From contig CANRFF010000004.1 of assembly GCA_947629825.1 (NCBI GenBank), positions 99,781 through 163,780 of the forward strand: a stretch of 64,000 nt of DNA, given 5' to 3'. Position 1 is the first letter of the stretch; each line of letters starts with the position of its first letter. This stretch comes from an uncultured Anaeroplasmataceae bacterium (GTDB lineage: Bacteria; Bacillota_I; Bacilli_A; Acholeplasmatales; Anaeroplasmataceae). The notes under the pieces were generated by a model, which made no database searches, had not been told where the DNA came from, and saw nothing but the letters and a program-made list of their open reading frames with translations. Shown here in pieces: positions 53,054-62,715 of this stretch. Both the position numbers and the translations under genes were made by a program.

Positions 53054-54161
53054 AGAATTTATGCATGAGCCGGCAAACAGTTTGTATGCGTTGACGGAAG
53101 AGGAATTGGAAAAAATCAAACGGAAAATCAGTGTTTCCCATTTGAATCAATTGAAAAAAATAGCCAAAGAGGCAATGGAAATGCCCCTTCAGAGCGTTAC
53201 TTATAAAGAAAAAGCAATCTTGACGGACAATCCTCACGAATATGAATCGTTTTCTCTTTACAGTTGGCCGAATCCCGATACGGAAACGGGACTTCCGTAT
53301 ATCAAAAAGGACGGCAAAATCAACCCCGAACATTTAAAAGGAGACAAAGGGGCATTAAGAAAAATGTCTTATGCCTGTTATTATTTGGCAATTCTTTATT
53401 ACATTACTCGGGAAAAACAATACGAACAGAGACTGAACGAACATCTTCAATGCTTTTTTCTCGACGAAGAAACAAAAATGCTTGCCAACTTGAATCACGG
53501 GCAGGCGATGTTGGGCGTCAACACGGGACAGCGGGGAGGAATTATCGACTTTGCCGTTTCTTTTGGGTATGTGATTTCGATTTTGCAATGTCTGCGCAAT
53601 CAGAAATTGTTGAACGGCTCCGTTTACGAAGGATTGAAAAAATGGTTGACGGAATTTCAACAATGGTTAATTCAATCGGATTTCGGAAAAGAGATGGTTC
53701 ACAGCAGTAACAATCATGCGTTGGTTTATGATTTTTTACAGATTGTCATTGCGCTGTTTATCGACGATTATTATACGCTCGTTTTAGTCAAACAACGATA
53801 TATGAATCGGGTTTCGAAACAAATTCAAATGAACGGATATATGCCGTTGGAAATGAAACGAGTCAATTCGAGAAGTTATTATTTTATGAATTTGAAATTG
53901 TTTTTCGAAATCGGAAATTTACTTTATTTGGATTTGGACCGAGTCTTTTTATTACAAAAGGCAATGCAATATTATTTGTCTCACAACAGTAAAGAACGGT
54001 GGGAGTTCAGTCAGGAAATTCCTTTTGAGGAATCTTATGACAATTATCTGTTCTATTTGGCTAAAAAATATTTCGGATTTTCAAATCTTTCCCTTTGGAA
54101 AACGAAAACACTGCAATATGTTTTATTTGCGGATTTGTATGGAGAACAAAATGAGAATTAA
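53043..54161 (+). CDS. Alginate-lyase-superfamily protein (PL5-like), cytoplasmic
   Basis: A 372-aa alpha-helical protein of the alginate_lyase superfamily: SLYSWPNPDTETGLPYIKKDGKINPE (72-95), HGQAMLGVNTGQRGGIIDF, HSSNNHALVYDF (N223, N224, H225) and EMKRVNSRSYYFMNLK. N-H and R...Y correspond in kind to the catalytic Asn-His and Arg/Tyr residues of A1-III alginate lyase, so it is probably active. No signal peptide is seen, so it should act on imported oligosaccharides. The substrate may be any uronic-acid oligomer. Start sites 53037 and 53043 are both possible; the latter fits GGAAGGA spacing better. Confidence 0.85.
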   Translation: MTFEEFMHEPANSLYALTEEELEKIKRKISVSHLNQLKKIAKEAMEMPLQSVTYKEKAILTDNPHEYESFSLYSWPNPDTETGLPYIKKDGKINPEHLKGDKGALRKMSYACYYLAILYYITREKQYEQRLNEHLQCFFLDEETKMLANLNHGQAMLGVNTGQRGGIIDFAVSFGYVISILQCLRNQKLLNGSVYEGLKKWLTEFQQWLIQSDFGKEMVHSSNNHALVYDFLQIVIALFIDDYYTLVLVKQRYMNRVSKQIQMNGYMPLEMKRVNSRSYYFMNLKLFFEIGNLLYLDLDRVFLLQKAMQYYLSHNSKERWEFSQEIPFEESYDNYLFYLAKKYFGFSNLSLWKTKTLQYVLFADLYGEQNEN

Positions 54162-55281
54162 CGACTATTTTAATGAAATTGTGAACAACGCTTATCTGTT
54201 TGTCAAAAAAGATTTGGACATTTTAAAAGACAAACTGACGGAAACGGAAATCAAGCAGTTGGATTCATTTCTGCAGGAAGCCCGAACGTTGAGAATCCGA
54301 AGCGTTACGGAAAAGCACCTTTCGGGAGGAAAGATTCAACCGCACGACTATATGTCTTGTTCGATTTACCACTGGCCGAATCCCGACACGGAAAACGGCC
54401 TGCCTTATATCGAAAGAGACGGAATCGACAATCCGGAAGCACTTCACGGAGATAAGGAATCGCTTCGGACGGTGTCGTATATAACGTATCTGAGCGCGTT
54501 ATTGTATTATGTGACAAGACAAAAGCGATATTTGGATCTTCTTGTGAAAGTAAACCGGTTTTGGTTTCTTGATCCCGAAACGGCAATGAATCCGAATTTG
54601 CGATATGCCCAGTGTATTCCGGGAGTCAATGACGGAGAACCTGGAGGAATCATCGATTATGCGGCAAGTTATGTTTATGCGCTCAATTTACTGAGAATAC
54701 TCCATTCGGAAGCCATGTTGCCGCAAAAGTTTTACGAACAAATGAAGAACTGGCACCTTTCGTTTCTGGATTGGTTGATTCAGTCGGATCAAGGAAAAGA
54801 AATTTCCCAAAGAAACAACAATCAAGGTCCTTTATATGACCTTTTGCTTCTGGTGATTTCCGTCTTTGTGGGGAAAGAAGATTCTTTGGCGTCGTTTGAT
54901 GTGAAATTACGTCAAAGAATTCATCTGCAGATTTCAAATGAAGGAATGTTGCCGAACGAAATGCACCGAACCAAAACGGAAAGTTATACGACAATGGCAT
55001 TGAAAATGATGTTGGAAAGCGCCAGACTGTTACAGGAATACGGTTTTTCTTATCAAAACGAAATTCAACTCGAAAAAGCGTTTGGTTTTGTAAAACCGAG
55101 ATATCTGAAACACGAATGGGAATTCCGACAAATCAAAGAATTCGATTCCTATCGCGGATATTATATATTGTTTTTATTTCAAGAGGTGTTGCATCAGAAA
55201 ATTACGATTGACTTTGAAGTAAAAAAAGACCATTGGGGCTACATTTGTTTAACAAAATTGACAGGAGGAAAAAAAGAATGA
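54151..55281 (+). CDS. Alginate-lyase-superfamily paralogue lacking the conserved His
   Basis: A 376-aa paralogue of the preceding protein, colinear over its whole length: SIYHWPNPDTENGLPYIERDGIDNPE (71-95), QCIPGVNDGEPGGIIDY, RNNNQGPLYDLL (N223, N224, Q225) and EMHRTKTESYTTMALK. The residue aligned with H225 of its neighbour is Gln, although numbering and flanking asparagines are the same. The enzyme may use another base, act on a different linkage, or be a non-catalytic partner. It has no signal peptide. It overlaps the previous gene by 11 bp; GGAG lies before the ATG. Confidence 0.8.
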   Translation: MRINDYFNEIVNNAYLFVKKDLDILKDKLTETEIKQLDSFLQEARTLRIRSVTEKHLSGGKIQPHDYMSCSIYHWPNPDTENGLPYIERDGIDNPEALHGDKESLRTVSYITYLSALLYYVTRQKRYLDLLVKVNRFWFLDPETAMNPNLRYAQCIPGVNDGEPGGIIDYAASYVYALNLLRILHSEAMLPQKFYEQMKNWHLSFLDWLIQSDQGKEISQRNNNQGPLYDLLLLVISVFVGKEDSLASFDVKLRQRIHLQISNEGMLPNEMHRTKTESYTTMALKMMLESARLLQEYGFSYQNEIQLEKAFGFVKPRYLKHEWEFRQIKEFDSYRGYYILFLFQEVLHQKITIDFEVKKDHWGYICLTKLTGGKKE

Positions 55282-56057
55282 AAGAAACAGTAAAAAAATT
55301 TGATCAATTGGAAGTACATATTTTCGAAAACAGAGACGCATTGGGAAAACAGGCAGCCAAGCGGATCGAAACCATCATCAATCAAGCCATCGACCGAAAC
55401 GGAGAGGCTCGGGTGATTTTTGCCAGCGCTCCTTCGCAAAACGAAATGTTGTTTTATTTGAAACAGGCAAACATCGATTGGACCAAAGTAACGGGATTTC
55501 ATATGGACGAGTATGTGGGAATCGACAAACAGGCACCGCAAAGTTTTACCAAGTTTCTGGAAGACCGCCTTATCAAAGATGTTCCGATGGGACGGTGGTA
55601 TCCGTTTGGCGGAACAACGGACTCGGTGGAAGAAGATTTGAAACTGTATACGAAATTATTGAACGAGAAGCCGATTGATCTGGTGATTTTGGGAATCGGA
55701 GAAAACGGACATCTGGCTTTCAACGATCCCGCATTTTGTGATTTTTCGGATCCGTTGACGGTCAAAACGGTGAAATTGGATGAGGTTTGCAGAAACCAAC
55801 AAGTCAACGACGGTTGTTTTGAAACGATCGATCTCGTTCCGAAAGAAGCGCTGACCATCACCATACCACCGCTGTTGAATTGTAAATACAAAGTGGCGAT
55901 TGTGCCGGGTCCGACGAAGAAACGGGCGATTTATCGTACTTTGTTGGGAGAAATCTCCCCGCAGTGTCCGGCAAGTATTTTAAGAAAAACGGAAAATTCC
56001 GAACTATATGTCGATGATGATTCTTATCGTGAGGTAAAGGAGATGAAAAAAGAATGA
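55278..56057 (+). CDS. nagB: Glucosamine-6-phosphate deaminase family protein
   Basis: A 259-aa enzyme of the NagB family, which converts glucosamine-6-phosphate to fructose-6-phosphate and ammonia. Motifs: HMDEYVGID (75-83, with the catalytic Asp), YPFGGTT, and LGIGENGHLAFNDP (138-151, with the ring-opening His). It lacks the C-terminal allosteric extension of E. coli NagB, as in Gram-positive forms. It overlaps both neighbours by 4 bp (ATGA). With NagA at the end of the operon it directs N-acetylglucosamine from the imported glycan into glycolysis. Some relatives act on other amino sugars such as galactosamine-6-phosphate. Confidence 0.9.
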   Translation: MKETVKKFDQLEVHIFENRDALGKQAAKRIETIINQAIDRNGEARVIFASAPSQNEMLFYLKQANIDWTKVTGFHMDEYVGIDKQAPQSFTKFLEDRLIKDVPMGRWYPFGGTTDSVEEDLKLYTKLLNEKPIDLVILGIGENGHLAFNDPAFCDFSDPLTVKTVKLDEVCRNQQVNDGCFETIDLVPKEALTITIPPLLNCKYKVAIVPGPTKKRAIYRTLLGEISPQCPASILRKTENSELYVDDDSYREVKEMKKE

Positions 56058-58033
56058 AAACAAGAAGGTGGCTCGGAAGTTTGATCCCTTTGGCGTGTTG
56101 CGCTTTGGTTCTGACGGGTTGTCATTCCAAAGCACCGGTGATTCCGGACGACACGAAAACGGAAATCAAAATCAACTTTGCGACGGGAAATGCTTTGAAA
56201 ACCTTAACGTATAACACCGGCTCGCCAATCACATTGCCGAACGGAGATATTTATACCAACGGACAAATCAAACCGGTTTGGAATTTTATCGGAAATGAGT
56301 TGGGAATCTCCATTAAAGATGTGACGGTGCAGGGACAAACGGCCTCCAATATGATTCAGATCGCCGCTGCGACGAATTTTACCGATGCGGAAATCTACGG
56401 TGGAAGCGTTGCCGAATCGTTTATGCAATACGGCGCTCGGGGAAAATTTGTCAATTTGTTGGAACATCAAGACGAACTTCCGGATTTTATGAAATATCTG
56501 GAACAATATCCGCTCATCAAACAACAGATCACAGCCTATGACGGCGGAATTTATCATGTTCCTTACAGTGCGGAAATGGACGAATTTTCAAAAGTCTTTT
56601 TCAGTCGGGAAAACTGGGTAACGAAACTGTTGGATTCCAATGATGTTTCCTCAGAAAGCGCAACGCTATCGATTTCCTATCAAGGATATTGGAAAAACGG
56701 CAAGAAAAGAAATGCCACCAATGTCATCGAACGGCAAAACAATGCCGCTGTCGGCGGAAATTTATCGGCGGAAGTTGCCAGAAACACATTGATTCAATAC
56801 ATCGATCAGACGTATCCGAATTTACAAAAACGAAGCGACTTGTATCTGGGATCTACGGCACAATACGATATCGATGAGTTGGTAGCGTTATGGCGGGTTA
56901 TCAAGTTACACCCGAACACGTTATTTCAACTGACAACGGGGCAAACGGGATCTTGCGAAATCGTTCCTTTCTTTTTCCGAACCAAAAATCAAAGACAGGA
57001 AATTTTCAAATTGATCAACTATTTCGGCGGAACCCGAATTTACGGAACCAACACCTATACCGGACTTTGGTATGCCGACGAAAACAATGAATTGCAGTAT
57101 TCTTTCTATCAGGACGCATATTACGAAGGATTGGATTATTTGCGACAGATTTTCAAAGAAGGACTGATCAACCCGGACTATGACGATACCAATAACAGTG
57201 CGGACTTCCGAACCATCTTTTATTCTTCGGATCGCAGTGTCAACAACAGCGGAGTTTCAACGGTAAAACAGTTGGGATTCATGACTTTTGATTTTATTCC
57301 GTCTACGGCCGCAAGTTCCTCTACCGGCGTCGTGAAAGCCATGCTTCCTCCGATGACGACATTGGAAGGAATGCACAATCAGAATTTCTATCATTACATA
57401 GAAATTCCGAGAACGGTAATGATCAGCGGTTGGGCGATTTCCGCAAATACTCCGGCAGACAAATTGAAAAAAGCATTGGAATTGTTTAACTTTTTCTTTA
57501 CCGATTACGGAAGCAACGTCCAAAACTTCGGTATTCCGAAAGTAACGGCGGATTTCGATCAATTATATACCTTGCCGAGCGGAGCGAAAGTCCCGACGGT
57601 ATCTTCCTGGATTGTCGAACAAGCCAACCTTTATTCCAATGGAGATCTGGCGTCGTTCGGCCAACAATTTATGGGAATCCGTCTGGAAGTCGGATATAAA
57701 GCGGATATCGGATATGAATATCAGAATATGACGGCTCAGGCACAGGAAGGATATCAACTGTACGAAGACAACAACGTTATTACGTTGGGTTACAACAAGA
57801 CTTCCAAATTGCTGGAACTGACGGCTCCGTGTTTTTCTCTGACACAACAGGATCAAGCGATTTTGGATACATTATTGGTCGGCGATGATTTGGTCAATAT
57901 GGCTTATTTGTACATTCGTTCCGACGCCAATGGGGTAACTTCTTCCAGCGCTATCAAAAAAGCGTATGAAGACGCCAATATCAGTGAATATATCGAAGTT
58001 TACCGACGGGCATACGATCGGACAAAGGGGTAG
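56054..58033 (+). CDS. ABC transporter substrate-binding lipoprotein (LplA/YtcQ type)
   Basis: A 659-aa lipoprotein (lipobox LTGC, C23), the long form of binding protein that serves LplB/LplC permeases: GKFVNLLEHQDELPDFMKYLEQYP, YHVPYSAEMDEFSKVFFSRENWV, YYEGLDYLRQIFKEGLINPDYDD. These proteins capture oligosaccharides (alginate, pectin and similar) at the cell surface. It lies eight genes from its permeases but in the same operon, overlapping nagB by 4 bp. Confidence 0.9.
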   Translation: MKTRRWLGSLIPLACCALVLTGCHSKAPVIPDDTKTEIKINFATGNALKTLTYNTGSPITLPNGDIYTNGQIKPVWNFIGNELGISIKDVTVQGQTASNMIQIAAATNFTDAEIYGGSVAESFMQYGARGKFVNLLEHQDELPDFMKYLEQYPLIKQQITAYDGGIYHVPYSAEMDEFSKVFFSRENWVTKLLDSNDVSSESATLSISYQGYWKNGKKRNATNVIERQNNAAVGGNLSAEVARNTLIQYIDQTYPNLQKRSDLYLGSTAQYDIDELVALWRVIKLHPNTLFQLTTGQTGSCEIVPFFFRTKNQRQEIFKLINYFGGTRIYGTNTYTGLWYADENNELQYSFYQDAYYEGLDYLRQIFKEGLINPDYDDTNNSADFRTIFYSSDRSVNNSGVSTVKQLGFMTFDFIPSTAASSSTGVVKAMLPPMTTLEGMHNQNFYHYIEIPRTVMISGWAISANTPADKLKKALELFNFFFTDYGSNVQNFGIPKVTADFDQLYTLPSGAKVPTVSSWIVEQANLYSNGDLASFGQQFMGIRLEVGYKADIGYEYQNMTAQAQEGYQLYEDNNVITLGYNKTSKLLELTAPCFSLTQQDQAILDTLLVGDDLVNMAYLYIRSDANGVTSSSAIKKAYEDANISEYIEVYRRAYDRTKG

Positions 58034-59620
58034 ATGAAGATGAAATTTGTCAAAGGGATAATCCTGGGAATTTTCGGATTGTTTTTCTTGGCCGGATGTC
58101 AACCAAAAACCGTACCGGATTCAACCCCCGATGAACAATTGACGGAAGCGTATCAGCGTTTGACACTTCAGGAAACCGCCGAAAGCGACCTGACTCTTCC
58201 AACGTCCGACGGCAATGTTACAATCACTTGGAAAAGCAATAACGAAGAAGTGCTTTCTTCCTTAGGAAAAGTACATCGTCCGGATTGGGATTCGGAAGAC
58301 ATCGACGTGTTACTGACTGCCACGTTATCTTTGGATACCAAGCAAGTTCAGAAAGAATTCTCGGTGTTGGTTTTGAAAGAAGAAGCGACGATTTCGAAAA
58401 TCAATCATACGGATTCTTATGTCTATCGGATCAGCGAAGAATCGGCAAGTTCTTATCCGTATTACAAAGGCTATACTTATGCGGGGTTAATCAATAAAGA
58501 CGGAACGCCTCACACAGAGTTCAAAGAAAACAAAACGACCGGAAAACGAATCAGCGTTATGCTTTTCGGAGCAAAGGCCGACGATGAAAATTTCGACAAT
58601 GTTTCCGCCTTTCAAAATGCGATTGATTCCTGCAGTGCGGGAGATGAAGTTTATGTTCCCGAAGGAAAATATTATTTTTCCGGCGTAACTCAAACCACGC
58701 CTTATTATGCACATCTGGTCTTGAAAGAAGGTGTCAATCTGGTTGGTGACGGTCCGGATAAATCCGTTTTGATTTCCAATTTCAAAAACGGCGAATATGT
58801 CAATTCCAAAAACGGAAAAAAGACGGCGACTCTGGTCTGCAACAGCTCGGATTGTACGATTTCTTATCTGGGCTTTTCCGCAAATACCGATGATACGTGT
58901 TTACCACCGACGCTTTCGACAACCCAAAACAATCCGGCAGGAAATGCTCATGCTCCGGCTTTTGGAATTGTCATTTACAATTTATCCAAACTGCATTTGG
59001 TTCAAAACAATTATATTCATCATGTTTTTGTGGAATATTTCCAGTATGACGGCATTCGTCTTTACTGTACAAAAAACTGTAAAATCGCCAACTGTACGAT
59101 CACGAAAGCGACGGATCTGGGAGGTGGCGGTGCCGGATACGGAATCGAATTGAGAGGCGGAGGGCATGAATATTTCGACTACATCGATACCAAAGCCGAC
59201 TCTTGTTATAACATCGTGGAAAACAACACGATTATCGGGCCTTATATCCGACACGGAATCATCTTATCTTATCTGACCCACAATAATTTGTTTTATCAAA
59301 ACAACATTTCGGATACGCAAGACGACTCCTATGACGTTCACGGCCAAGATGAATTTTTGAATGTGTTCAGTCAGAATTATGCCAAAGGTGCCAGAAGTGC
59401 GGGAATCGGTCTGGGAAATACGGGATCTTCCCATGACGAAAGCGGATATGGGAACGTTCTTTATCAGAATACTTTGGAAAGTTGCGGATATGGGGTTACG
59501 GTATCCCGGGGAACGCAGTGGACGCAAATTATTCTGAATCGGATTCTTCGGTGTACCAAAGGAATCGAAATCAAAGACGGACCGAACACGCATCAGGAAG
59601 GAAATACTTTTGAAACTTAA
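58034..59620 (+). CDS. Beta-helix lipoprotein (pectate-lyase-like) with Ig-like N-terminus
   Basis: A 528-aa lipoprotein (lipobox LAGC, C22). Residues about 30-120 form an atypical bacterial Ig-like domain (DLTLPTSDGNVTITWKSNNEEVLSSLGKV...VLLTATLS). From about 165 a pectate_lyase_3-type parallel beta-helix begins (ISVMLFGAKADDENFDNVSAFQNAIDSC, VYVPEGKYYFSG), with repeated NNYIHHVFV, NTIIGPYIRHGIILSYLTHNN and NYAKGARSAGIGLG turns. This fold is shared by PL6-type lyases, chondroitinase B and epimerases. I infer a surface polysaccharide lyase. Its C-terminus lacks the extra domain of the paralogue downstream. The in-frame ATG two codons later is also possible. Confidence 0.82.
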   Translation: MKMKFVKGIILGIFGLFFLAGCQPKTVPDSTPDEQLTEAYQRLTLQETAESDLTLPTSDGNVTITWKSNNEEVLSSLGKVHRPDWDSEDIDVLLTATLSLDTKQVQKEFSVLVLKEEATISKINHTDSYVYRISEESASSYPYYKGYTYAGLINKDGTPHTEFKENKTTGKRISVMLFGAKADDENFDNVSAFQNAIDSCSAGDEVYVPEGKYYFSGVTQTTPYYAHLVLKEGVNLVGDGPDKSVLISNFKNGEYVNSKNGKKTATLVCNSSDCTISYLGFSANTDDTCLPPTLSTTQNNPAGNAHAPAFGIVIYNLSKLHLVQNNYIHHVFVEYFQYDGIRLYCTKNCKIANCTITKATDLGGGGAGYGIELRGGGHEYFDYIDTKADSCYNIVENNTIIGPYIRHGIILSYLTHNNLFYQNNISDTQDDSYDVHGQDEFLNVFSQNYAKGARSAGIGLGNTGSSHDESGYGNVLYQNTLESCGYGVTVSRGTQWTQIILNRILRCTKGIEIKDGPNTHQEGNTFET

Positions 59621-59637
59621 AAAGAAAGGAAAAGATT

Positions 59638-61842
59638 ATGAAAAAAAGATGGATTTTAGGAATCATATTTTTGGCGGTTTTGGCTCTTGTATCCTGTACA
59701 AAGAAAAAAACGCCCACGGAATTGGATGATAACGGAAAAGACAGCGATAAGGAATTGCGAATTCCGGTAGAAGACGATCCGAACGATACCGAAGGATTGG
59801 ATCTTCTTTATGAGGGAAATTGGGAATTCAACAAAGATTACAAAAAACCGGGGTTATACAATACCGACGGGACACCTCATACGTTACCGAACGAATTTAC
59901 CGCAACGGGAAATCGGATCAATGTTATAATGTTCGGTGCCAAAGCCAACGATAAAACTTTCGATAACACAACAGTGGTCGAATCGGCAATCGCCGCCGCC
60001 AAAGAAGGAGATACGGTTTATTTTCCGGAAGGAACATACTATTTTTCCGGCCATACATTGACCAAACCGTATGTTTCGCATATTTCTGTTTTGAATAAGA
60101 AAAAACTCGTCATTGCCGGCGCAAATTCGAAAACAACCTTGGTTTCTTTATTTGATTCGGAAACAAATCTGAACAATTCGACAGCGACCTTAACCATTCT
60201 CAATTCTTCCGACATCACGATAAGTAATTTACAATTTACCGCAGAGGTTCCGGAAGACAAGCTGCCTAAGGATCTGGATACTTCGAGAAATAATCCGGAA
60301 GGGAATCAGTATGCACCGCAATCACAAATTGTCGTGGCCAATACGGATCCGATTGAAGTAACTTCCAATATCGTTATCAAGGATTGTAAGATTTCTTATT
60401 TTCAACAAAACGGAATTTTACTGAGACGGACGCAAGATTGTCAAGTGCTTTCTTGTGAAATAGATAACGCCACCGACATCGGCGGAACCGGTGCGGGATA
60501 TGCCATTTGTATTTCCGGCGACGGCCATGAATCGTTCAATATGGTCGGTTCTAACATGGATTCCCGGTATAATCTTGTCAAAGGCAATAAAATCAAGGGG
60601 CCTTATCTGAGACATGCGATCATTCTTTCTTATGTGACGCACAACAATTTGATCGATCAAAACGAAATCGATCATTGTCAGGACGAACCGCTGGATCTTC
60701 ACGGAGAAGACGAATTTTTGAATGTGTTTACCAAGAACAAAGTGGTGGACTGTACGCAAGGTGCCGTCGGACTCGGAAACCCGGGATCCACTCACGATGC
60801 GACAGGTCCGGGCAATGTGATTTACGGAAACGAAATCAGCGGGTGTAACGGCGGAATTCAGGTTTCTTACGGAACGCCGGATACCTATATTTACAATAAT
60901 GAAATCAAACAATGCCAAAACAATTCTACGGCCATTCGGATTACTTACGGGCCGAATACTTCCATACGGAACAATGTCATCGACACCATTTCCGAAACCG
61001 GAATCGGAACGGCGGTCTATTATTCTTATGTCTGGAACGATCCGTCTTTAGGGGTTTATTTGGTGGACATTCAGAACAACACCTACAAAAATGTGGATAC
61101 CGCAATGTATTTCGAAACGTATCAGACGGGAACGAAAATCAAAAACAACTCTTTTGAAGGTTGTACCAACACGATTCGCTCGGATCTGGCCGACTTTGTG
61201 CTTCCGGAAGCCTCGGACTATTTTACACCGATAGAGGGATTTGCTCAAGTATATCCGACACAGGAAGCCAATATCAATCGGGGAAATTATACTTCGACAA
61301 TTAACCCAAGCGGATATTATTATTTCAAGGGTTCGACCGAAGAACCATTGCTGAACCGAATGATTTTCGAAGAATATGAACTCAATTCCGCCGACATTCA
61401 ATCGGCAGAACACGTCTATATCAGAATCACAACGACGTCGAAAAGCGCCAAACAGCACTTTTTCTTGTGGGCGGCTCAGGATTTGAATTGGGACGCATCC
61501 GAATTGACTTGGGGAAATGCGCCGTATGTCAACAATCCGACCAACAATCCGGAATTGGCTTGGGATCCGACCGGAGAATATTCTTTGGACACGTACCCGT
61601 ATGCCGCACAACTCTATGATCCGAACAAAGAATGTATTCTGATTACCGATTTCGAATGTGTGGCGGTCAACGAGGCATATCTGACTTATTATGTCGACAT
61701 TACGGATTTTATCAAAAATAAACTGACTTCAACGAACTTTACTTTAATTATGACAAACGAAACGCTTGACGGTGCTTATTCTTCGGTAAGAAATATGATT
61801 GGAAACGCCAAAAATGTTTGGCCGTGTATTATATTTGACTGA
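59638..61842 (+). CDS. Beta-helix lipoprotein with DNRLRE/CBM96-like C-terminal module
   Basis: A 734-aa lipoprotein (lipobox LVSC, C20), paralogous to the preceding protein through the beta-helix (GNRINVIMFGAKANDKTFDN, VYFPEGTYYFSG, NKIKGPYLRHAIILSYVTHNN, DCTQGAVGLGNPGSTHD). It lacks the Ig-like domain. Residues about 570-734 form a beta-sandwich with the pattern of DNRLRE/CBM96 modules (LNRMIFEEYEL, AAQDLNWDASELTWGNAP, YYVDITDFIK, LIMTNET). CBM96 members include alginate-binding modules, consistent with the alginate-lyase-like genes upstream. Probably a second surface lyase. Confidence 0.82.
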   Translation: MKKRWILGIIFLAVLALVSCTKKKTPTELDDNGKDSDKELRIPVEDDPNDTEGLDLLYEGNWEFNKDYKKPGLYNTDGTPHTLPNEFTATGNRINVIMFGAKANDKTFDNTTVVESAIAAAKEGDTVYFPEGTYYFSGHTLTKPYVSHISVLNKKKLVIAGANSKTTLVSLFDSETNLNNSTATLTILNSSDITISNLQFTAEVPEDKLPKDLDTSRNNPEGNQYAPQSQIVVANTDPIEVTSNIVIKDCKISYFQQNGILLRRTQDCQVLSCEIDNATDIGGTGAGYAICISGDGHESFNMVGSNMDSRYNLVKGNKIKGPYLRHAIILSYVTHNNLIDQNEIDHCQDEPLDLHGEDEFLNVFTKNKVVDCTQGAVGLGNPGSTHDATGPGNVIYGNEISGCNGGIQVSYGTPDTYIYNNEIKQCQNNSTAIRITYGPNTSIRNNVIDTISETGIGTAVYYSYVWNDPSLGVYLVDIQNNTYKNVDTAMYFETYQTGTKIKNNSFEGCTNTIRSDLADFVLPEASDYFTPIEGFAQVYPTQEANINRGNYTSTINPSGYYYFKGSTEEPLLNRMIFEEYELNSADIQSAEHVYIRITTTSKSAKQHFFLWAAQDLNWDASELTWGNAPYVNNPTNNPELAWDPTGEYSLDTYPYAAQLYDPNKECILITDFECVAVNEAYLTYYVDITDFIKNKLTSTNFTLIMTNETLDGAYSSVRNMIGNAKNVWPCIIFD

Positions 61843-61843
61843 T

Positions 61844-62659
61844 ATGATTCAATTACAAAATAAAATAAAAATTCCGCAACGGGGATTCGGAACGTTCCTT
61901 CTGGAAGGAGAATCTGCCTATCAAAGTGTTTTGACCGCTCTCAAAGAGGGATATCGTCTGATCGATACGGCGGCGGTTTACCAAAACGAAGAACCGGTCG
62001 GTCGAGCCATTCGGGATAGCGGACTTGCGCGGAATGAAATTGTCATAAGCACCAAATTGATTGCGACGAAAAAAACGTACGAAGAAGTATTGGAAGAATT
62101 TCAAAAAAGTATGGATCGACTTCAAGTGGAATATATCGATATTTATTGGTTGCACTGGATGCCCCGAAAATATGAAGAACTCAAAGAAATTTGGGAAGCC
62201 TTTGAATATCTTTACCGGCAAGGCAAATGCAGAGCAATCGGTATCTGTAACATTTCTTTGTATTATCTGAATCGGTTACTTCAGGAAGCCGAAATTCCTC
62301 CGATGTTATGTCAAGCGGAACATCATCCTTTTTTACAACAGGAAATTTTAGTGGAATACTGTCGAAAAAACAAAATTGTCTTTGTGGGATACGGACTTTT
62401 GGCCAAAGGCCACGTGTTTGAAAATCAAAAACTTCAACAGTTGGCAATGGAATATCATACCACGATTGCGAATTTGTTGATTTCCTGGGGATTGAACAAG
62501 GATATCATTGTTTTGGTAAAGTCGCAGAACGCACGGCGGATTAAAGAAAATTTTCATAATAATTTCAAAATTACGGAAGAGCTTGCTGATGAAATCAATC
62601 AGTTGAACGAAGGACTTCGGTTTTATCGGGATCCGGAAAACAATCCGTATGTCAAATAA
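61844..62659 (+). CDS. Aldo/keto reductase
   Basis: A 271-aa NAD(P)H-dependent reductase with the full AKR tetrad: D41 and Y46 in DTAAVYQNEE, K71 in ISTKL and H104 in WLHWMP. Later come CQAEHHPFLQQEILVEYC and the cofactor motif VLVKSQNARRIKEN. It is one base after the beta-helix gene, so it belongs to the polysaccharide operon. It might reduce the unsaturated uronate or ketouronate released by the lyases, but AKR substrates cannot be read from sequence. Confidence 0.92.
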   Translation: MIQLQNKIKIPQRGFGTFLLEGESAYQSVLTALKEGYRLIDTAAVYQNEEPVGRAIRDSGLARNEIVISTKLIATKKTYEEVLEEFQKSMDRLQVEYIDIYWLHWMPRKYEELKEIWEAFEYLYRQGKCRAIGICNISLYYLNRLLQEAEIPPMLCQAEHHPFLQQEILVEYCRKNKIVFVGYGLLAKGHVFENQKLQQLAMEYHTTIANLLISWGLNKDIIVLVKSQNARRIKENFHNNFKITEELADEINQLNEGLRFYRDPENNPYVK

Positions 62660-62715
62660 GATTTGAAACCGAAGAAGATCGAAAAAAAACAGAGATGAAA
62701 AAGAGGAGAAACAGT

